The notes beneath the pieces are model-generated. The model made no database searches, was not told where the DNA came from, and saw nothing but the letters and a program-made list of their open reading frames with translations. From positions 1,683,001 through 1,747,000 of the forward strand of contig CM059585.1 of the NCBI GenBank assembly GCA_030407085.1: a DNA stretch of 64,000 nucleotides, written 5' to 3'. The translations under genes were made by a program, and so were the position numbers. Below are positions 58,710-64,000 of the stretch, one piece after another (position 1 is the first letter of the stretch; each line of letters opens with the position of its first letter). The stretch is from Trichopria drosophilae. Its lineage: Eukaryota; Arthropoda; Insecta; Hymenoptera; Diapriidae.

Positions 58710-60780
58710 ATGTTTGGAAGGACATGGGCTTTGAATAGTTAGTAGTAACAGTTCGGTTGCAATTTGAATTTTGTTTAAATAGATTAAAACATAATATCAA
58801 GCAATACCAACTTGTAAGACACTCTTTCGCCTGTTGTAGGATAACCTTCATGAGTTAGCTTTGTTTTGGATAATGCCCAGATGACCTAACAGCACATATA
58901 TCTGCAGGTGAATCTTGTCATTATTCCTTTTTTTAAATCTTTGAAACAATAGGAAATCATTTTTGTGTCGTTAGTTGTCAATTCATGTTGACACCTGGAT
59001 CATGAACAGTCTTTGCTTTCCATGGAATTTCTTTCGGCAGTTTCTCTCATGCCTGTCATATCAATAATATTCTTGTTCCAGTACGGAATTTTGTTACCCC
59101 TGCATATGATAACATTTTATATACCATTAAAACTTGAACGAAAAAGAGACAGGATTGAAAGGAAGATAACTTACCCCGACACTTGACACACTGCTACAGC
59201 GGTTTTAACGACCCACTCGAAATGAGACTAACAAGCATCTCACATTTCGCATGATGTATTTCCTCCTTCTAACGTGAAACATCAGTGTTAGACGAATCGC
59301 CTCACTGTCTTATAAAACCGCACTTTTTCACTGTAACTTTCTCTGGGATAAACCTTAAACGGCTGAGTATTCACTCATTGTCTCCGGCGTTTCAAAGGTA
59401 ATTAGATTGATTATTAATTCAAAATGTCAAATTTTATACCTTGATTAAGGTTTCCTATATCACATAATCTACGATTTTAATTATAGCTTGGTAAAAGAGC
59501 TTTGCACACCAAGTCATTACAACATTTTTATATTTTTAATTGCGGGTTACTAGTAAATTTTAATTTTGAGTAATCTAAAAATGTCTAGCAACATCAATCA
59601 GGAACGTTAGTAATCATTAGTCTTCATGATCATACTGCCTCTGATCTTTATTTTCTTTTATAATAATTATAGTTCAGTGTGCAATTGCTGAGTTACCAGA
59701 ATCGATCTTGCCGTGACAACGTATTCCTTTTATATTTAACAATTCAAATGACATTACCGTACATGAGATCAATCGACTGTGAGAGATATAAATAACATAA
59801 AATCATATTAGCCCATCTTGAATGCTAATTTTTGCCAGTCGGTTATTGCGCCAGCGGATTCTACTAATCATTTCACATGGAAAATGTAATGAATTCTATT
59901 TATACTGTTATATTCTATCCCCAATGACGAGAGATGAGACCGATGCGAGCGAGATTTCGCCCCTAAAGCAAGTTAAGATGACGTTTCGGGAATCTGTCGG
60001 CGCCAGAAATTCAAATACTAAATTAACAATTCAAATACATTCGAGATTACAGTTATTTCTGTGCTGAGATTAATAATGAATTTTACAAATGGATTTTATT
60101 AAATTCTGCTTAGAAATGTGTATCTTCTCATTTAATTACTTTATAATCAATAAAATAGACACAGTCTGTATTCTGAGTCGTCGAACATGAATTATTAGAC
60201 AAATTCATTTTTTATTTCCACATGATTAAAATTTACTAAAGTTATAGTACTCACAATTAAGTTTTACTGAAGAAATCATTAGATTAATACTAAACAGAAA
60301 TACTAAAGAGTGTCTAATTACAAAATATAACATTCTAATTAGTAGAACACAAAATTTTATTTCCAACAGTAACAAAAAAAGAACTTTTTTTTAAAAAGTA
60401 ATTTTTGCATGCTTTTGATACCAATAATTAGCCCTAGACGGTTTCTTTAAAACCTCAATTACTTCCGAGAACACGATGTAACTCGAAAATTCAAATATAA
60501 AGTCGGATGGTTTTTTATCAACAACCGCATTATTCGTAAATGCTAACAAAAGCATCAATTTAGCATAAAGTGAAAGGTCATTTTTCGAGACTTAACTGCA
60601 ATAAATTTTCAATGTACTAATCACTTTTGTAACAATGGCATTTTCTCTGTATTAAATGCAGTAAAATTATTTAGTATCAACTTCAAAATAAAATTGGAAA
60701 CCATTCGGAATTCGGTGTTTGACATTATTCACCATTCCGGAATCAAGATATTCAGTTAAAAATGTTTAAAAGTAGATGAT
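58710..60780. other. AT-rich noncoding stretch
   Basis: A donor-like CAAAG|GTAATT occurs at about 59398 after a TATAAAA at 59311. No initiator at the right spacing and no coding exon could be shown. An 81-codon frame at 59822 has no recognisable feature. Confidence 0.45.
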
Positions 60781-60790
60781 GCAGCACCCG

Positions 60791-60850
60791 GCGCGAAGTG
60801 GCGTTGATCATATACGTCATGTATCCTACTCGATCGTTCTCGTAAGTGGT
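60791..60850 (+). promoter_or_regulatory. Bipartite TCTCGCAAG motif, copy 5
   Basis: The core GATCGTTCTCGTAAGTGGT (60832-60850) differs from copies 1 and 2 at two positions. Its GC partner, GCGCGAAGTGGCGT (60791-60804), ends 34 bp before TCTCGT, the same gap as copy 2. Confidence 0.5.
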
Positions 60851-60959
60851 CAAATATGATTATTCTGACTGGATCTTATTCGGATAAAAAAGACATGTTT
60901 TTATTAATTGCTAATTTGGCTTAGGCTATAATTATATTTTTCGTTTGTTCCCAAAATTT

Positions 60960-61390
60960 AGAAGCGGTGACCGACATTTTAAATTTCAGTAATCAGACCA
61001 CAAATTTGAAATCGTCCATTTATATAAATATTTGCTTTACGAATTTTGTTTAGACCCAGTCGATTTCAGAATACCTAAAGTATTCTTTGACAACTAAGAG
61101 ACGTATTTTTGTATTCCACAGTAATTGTGGGAATTTCATAATTATGATAAAATTGCCTGTAGAATTGTGTGAAGTCAAGTTCGTCATCAACAAGAGAAAA
61201 AAACCCTAAATGCAAATTATGGGATACGCCATTTTGAATTTCAAACATTTGAAGACTCGTGATGAGAAATCCTAGAAACCCATGCATACAATTTAATAGG
61301 ATAATTGAAAATTGTTTAAAATCTATCGTCTTGGATTTTGGCCACTTTGACAACAGATTCGTAATCAGCGATCGTAAAAACTCCTGTATC
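60960..61390 (-). repeat. AAAATGGCGG-family units, inverted orientation
   Basis: Complemented, 61350-61385 reads TTTTTACGATCGCTGATTAC then GAATCTGTT, the clearest version of the family tail. GCCATTTTGAATTTC at 61228 is the inverted core. The 92-codon minus frame across this block is a shadow of the repeat. Confidence 0.5.
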
Positions 61391-61394
61391 TAAA

Positions 61395-64000
61395 TTTTTA
61401 TAAAAATATAAAAACAGTCCCTCTTCATTTGCAAAATCAGATATTAATAGTAATTCAGGTTCAGCGCTTCCAGTATTTTGTTATCTACAAATAAATAACA
61501 AATGGGCATACCAAACAGAGACGGAAAATGAAAATCAATATATTCTGCCCAGCGGCAAAATAGACAGTTTTCAGAATTCAGATGTAATACCAGGTTTTCT
61601 TACATACTTTTCCATTTTAATAAATACCAGGTCATTACAGAACCCAGAAATTCGGAGACATACGTCATAATCAACATTAGGTGATGAAAAAGAGAAACGG
61701 TTCTATTTACTCCTTAGTGCTGATGACAATAGACTGAAAATAATTATCAAATTTATTACATTGGTATCTGATATCTATTAATAGTAAAGTGGATATGCTT
61801 TGAAGTCAGTCTCGAGCAAATATTATTATAAAATTGTTCAGTTGGTATACTACTTGGAAGCTGAATGTGGAGTGGATATCTTTCATGCTTGGGACATATA
61901 TTGACCGTCGGGTGAAGTGGGGTCCAACTTGTTGCACAACTGCCGATGCTGTATTAGCCTATCCTATTTTGGGATTCTTGTCGAAACGTTTTTATCAATT
62001 GGGTAGAAGAAACTGATTTATTTTAGACGTATATAAAGTAATATTCACTTAAAAGTCCAATCAGATCTCTGCTGAATGCGAAATGATTTTCAATAGTGTT
62101 GCTAAATATCATCTGACGTAAGGTATTTCCAAATTTCTCTACAAATCACAACTTAATATTCAACCTAGGCAATTAGTAAAACTAATTTACTTATATAAAA
62201 TTAAAGATTTCTGTTTAGCCAATCTTAAAAATATACTTTTTCGAATACCATCGAAACTAAGTTCCTTTGAAATTCTTGAGAGAATTCCAAGTTTGGAATT
62301 TGTTATGTAATTACCTTTGAAAAAAATGTAAATGTTGAGGCGTAAATTACAAGTCATTTTGAAATACTTGTTATTGTACTACGGGTGGGCGTCCTATTTC
62401 AATCCAGCTAAGTTAACCTACTTGAGACTTGGAAGTTTTGTTCGTCAGAAGGTTATTCAGCGCATTGTTCAATAGCACATTAGATTGCGGCATACACGAG
62501 TTAAATGACGACCCGTTCCACTTGTCCTCCCAATTCCTTATTTGTTTTGACTTTTGTTTGACGAGCACGATTCGAACTTCATGCCCTGAAAATGCACTTC
62601 GAGAATTGTCTCGATGGAAACTAAGACACTGTGGGTTCGCAGGTTCTCATTTCAATCTTAGTCGCTCTTAATTTTGGTTTTATTATTTTTATCTAAAAAT
62701 AAAAATAAATGGTACTCTTATTCAAGTAAAAAAATCTTAGTTTCCTTAAATCATTCTTAATACCAGATCTTATTTGGAGTACATCGACAATATAAGTAAA
62801 TTATATTTAAAATGATCAATTTTAGAATCATTTTAACATACCCTGACTAATTTCTCATGAATCAAGAAACATTCAATAAGTTCGTGACCAGATTACATGC
62901 TGAGGTCACGTTCGAGTTCTCGACACGGTAATCGGTAATTATCTTGGGGCCGTGTTAAATCAGCAAACCAAGTATACCACTACTAATAACGGCGTTTTTA
63001 TACCCAATTTTTTTCCTCGGTTCAATACAAGTGGCGCATATAAGTAAGCTTATCATCAAATGATAATCTTGGCCCCCAATGAACGCATACTTAAATGATA
63101 GCGCGATTGTAATCCGATTATTATTTCGACATTTAACTAACATCACAACAATGATAAGTCTAAATGATATTTTTTTCCATTTCCACCGATAGGTCTTTGT
63201 TTATTATCGAAAATATTGCGAAATTTTTTCAATATGGAGATCAATTTCGTTTTCTTCGTTCATTGTTTGAAAATTGTAAAAAATCATATGTTCCCCTTCA
63301 ACTCATGAACGAGCATATACACTCAATAAATGGACGTTCTCCACAGCGGTCACAGTCCCGACAAGAGCATTCAATTCCCCAAAACTAATGTAATGTTCTT
63401 GACCTTGCTCTATTGAGTTGCGCATTAGGTTAGGGTGAATCTCAAATAGTCTCGAAAAGAAACGTCGGAAACGTGAGGTCAAACACATTCGCAGGCTGGA
63501 CTTTCAAAGACCCTTCAATTTATGTTACATTCATGTTTTCCGAAAATTATTTTCGGGAGCACATAACATAATCAATGGTCCGTAAGTGCTTTTCCTTGTC
63601 CCTTTACTTACGAGTACCCTGTTCAAAAAATCGGTTTAATTGCATTACAGTATTAGAAGTTGTCAAAGTTGAATTAAAAATATTCGGAGATATTAATCAA
63701 TGTAATAAAAAAAATTTCAGTATTTTTCATTTTGTTCGTTACACAATATTTGTTAGCGATAAAAGCAATGATGAAAACCGCGTTTGAAGGGTCGTAAAGC
63801 GGTCCTTCGATAAGGGTTGGCACACAATGTCACCCTAAAGTGTTCCAACGCGAAAACCAGACTGTTGATTATATCATTTTTAGTGTCGAATACTTAAAGA
63901 TTAAACTACGTAGAAGGTTCTTCATAAAACTATATATTGTAAGAAAGCATTAAATACAGACTAATACACGAATTGTTATTCAAATTCAGAGTGAAAAGTC
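61395..64000. other. AT-rich noncoding stretch to window end
   Basis: No gene was recognised. Frames at 61834 (60 codons), 62429 (80 codons), 63164 (74) and 63575 (70) lack domains and plausible splice sites. Isolated GGTTA words occur near 63.42 kb. Confidence 0.5.

Noticed and set aside
59309..59410. TATA-driven first exon ending at CAAAG|GTAATT
   Set aside because: The initiator is not at the right spacing (about 19 bp) and no open frame reaches the donor convincingly.
1..64000. CRISPR arrays, operons, ribosome-binding sites, rRNA genes
   Set aside because: Composition, splice-type signals and the absence of long frames indicate eukaryotic intergenic DNA. No spacer-repeat pattern or rRNA-like sequence was seen.

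Overview
The window looks like AT-rich (roughly two-thirds A+T) nuclear DNA from an insect. There is no long open reading frame on either strand, CpG is not depleted, splice-like and TATA/initiator-like signals occur, and GGTTA (TTAGG-type) runs are scattered through it. I lean towards a hymenopteran because of the low-GC, CpG-rich composition and the GGTTA runs, but nothing here proves the order. The sequence is almost entirely intergenic or intronic. No protein family could be named with confidence.

Left part (1-14.6 kb): AT-rich DNA with two short degenerate tandem duplications (3.8-4.5 kb and 5.2-5.6 kb), then several blocks of higher GC (4.6-5.0, 6.2-6.7, 7.5-8.5 and 8.7-9.2 kb) and three CTCF-like motifs (6.58, 7.20 and 10.0 kb). 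The best gene candidate is on the minus strand at about 14.2-12.9 kb. It has a GC/CpG-rich promoter-like block, an initiator-like TCAGT, and a short exon encoding a convincing signal peptide that ends at a good CAG|GTACGG donor. A phase-compatible possible second exon lies 0.8 kb further on. The gene would encode a small secreted or membrane protein and run leftwards.

Middle (14.6-42.2 kb): gene-poor and rich in repeats. Highlights are a higher-order tandem array (15.1-16.25 kb), a TTAA-ended element with a pogo-like MITE inside it (21.8-22.4 kb), a 206-bp foldback element next to a ~133-bp-period minisatellite (22.8-23.85 kb), further foldbacks at 26.7, 27.4, 31.2 and 40.7 kb, a TTAA-flanked palindrome (36.5-37.0 kb), a 135-bp piggyBac-type MITE (41.8 kb) and tRNA-derived fragments.

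Right part (42.2-64 kb): a dense cluster of large imperfect palindromes built from ~115-122-bp units that share an AAAATGGCGG core (42.8-47.0, 52.4-53.2 and 61 kb), a compact GC-rich palindromic cassette (44.94-45.18 kb), a decayed unidentified coding-like segment (45.4-45.9 kb), a second pogo-like MITE (54.0 kb) and two more foldbacks.

The observation most worth follow-up is a motif, GATCATTCTCGCAAGTGGT, present in five unrelated sequence contexts across 60 kb. Each copy has a GC-rich GGCG-type core upstream, and in three of the five the gap is 33-34 bp. It behaves like a bipartite protein-binding site rather than a copied repeat. The second is the family of giant palindromic elements that share the AAAATGGCGG unit.
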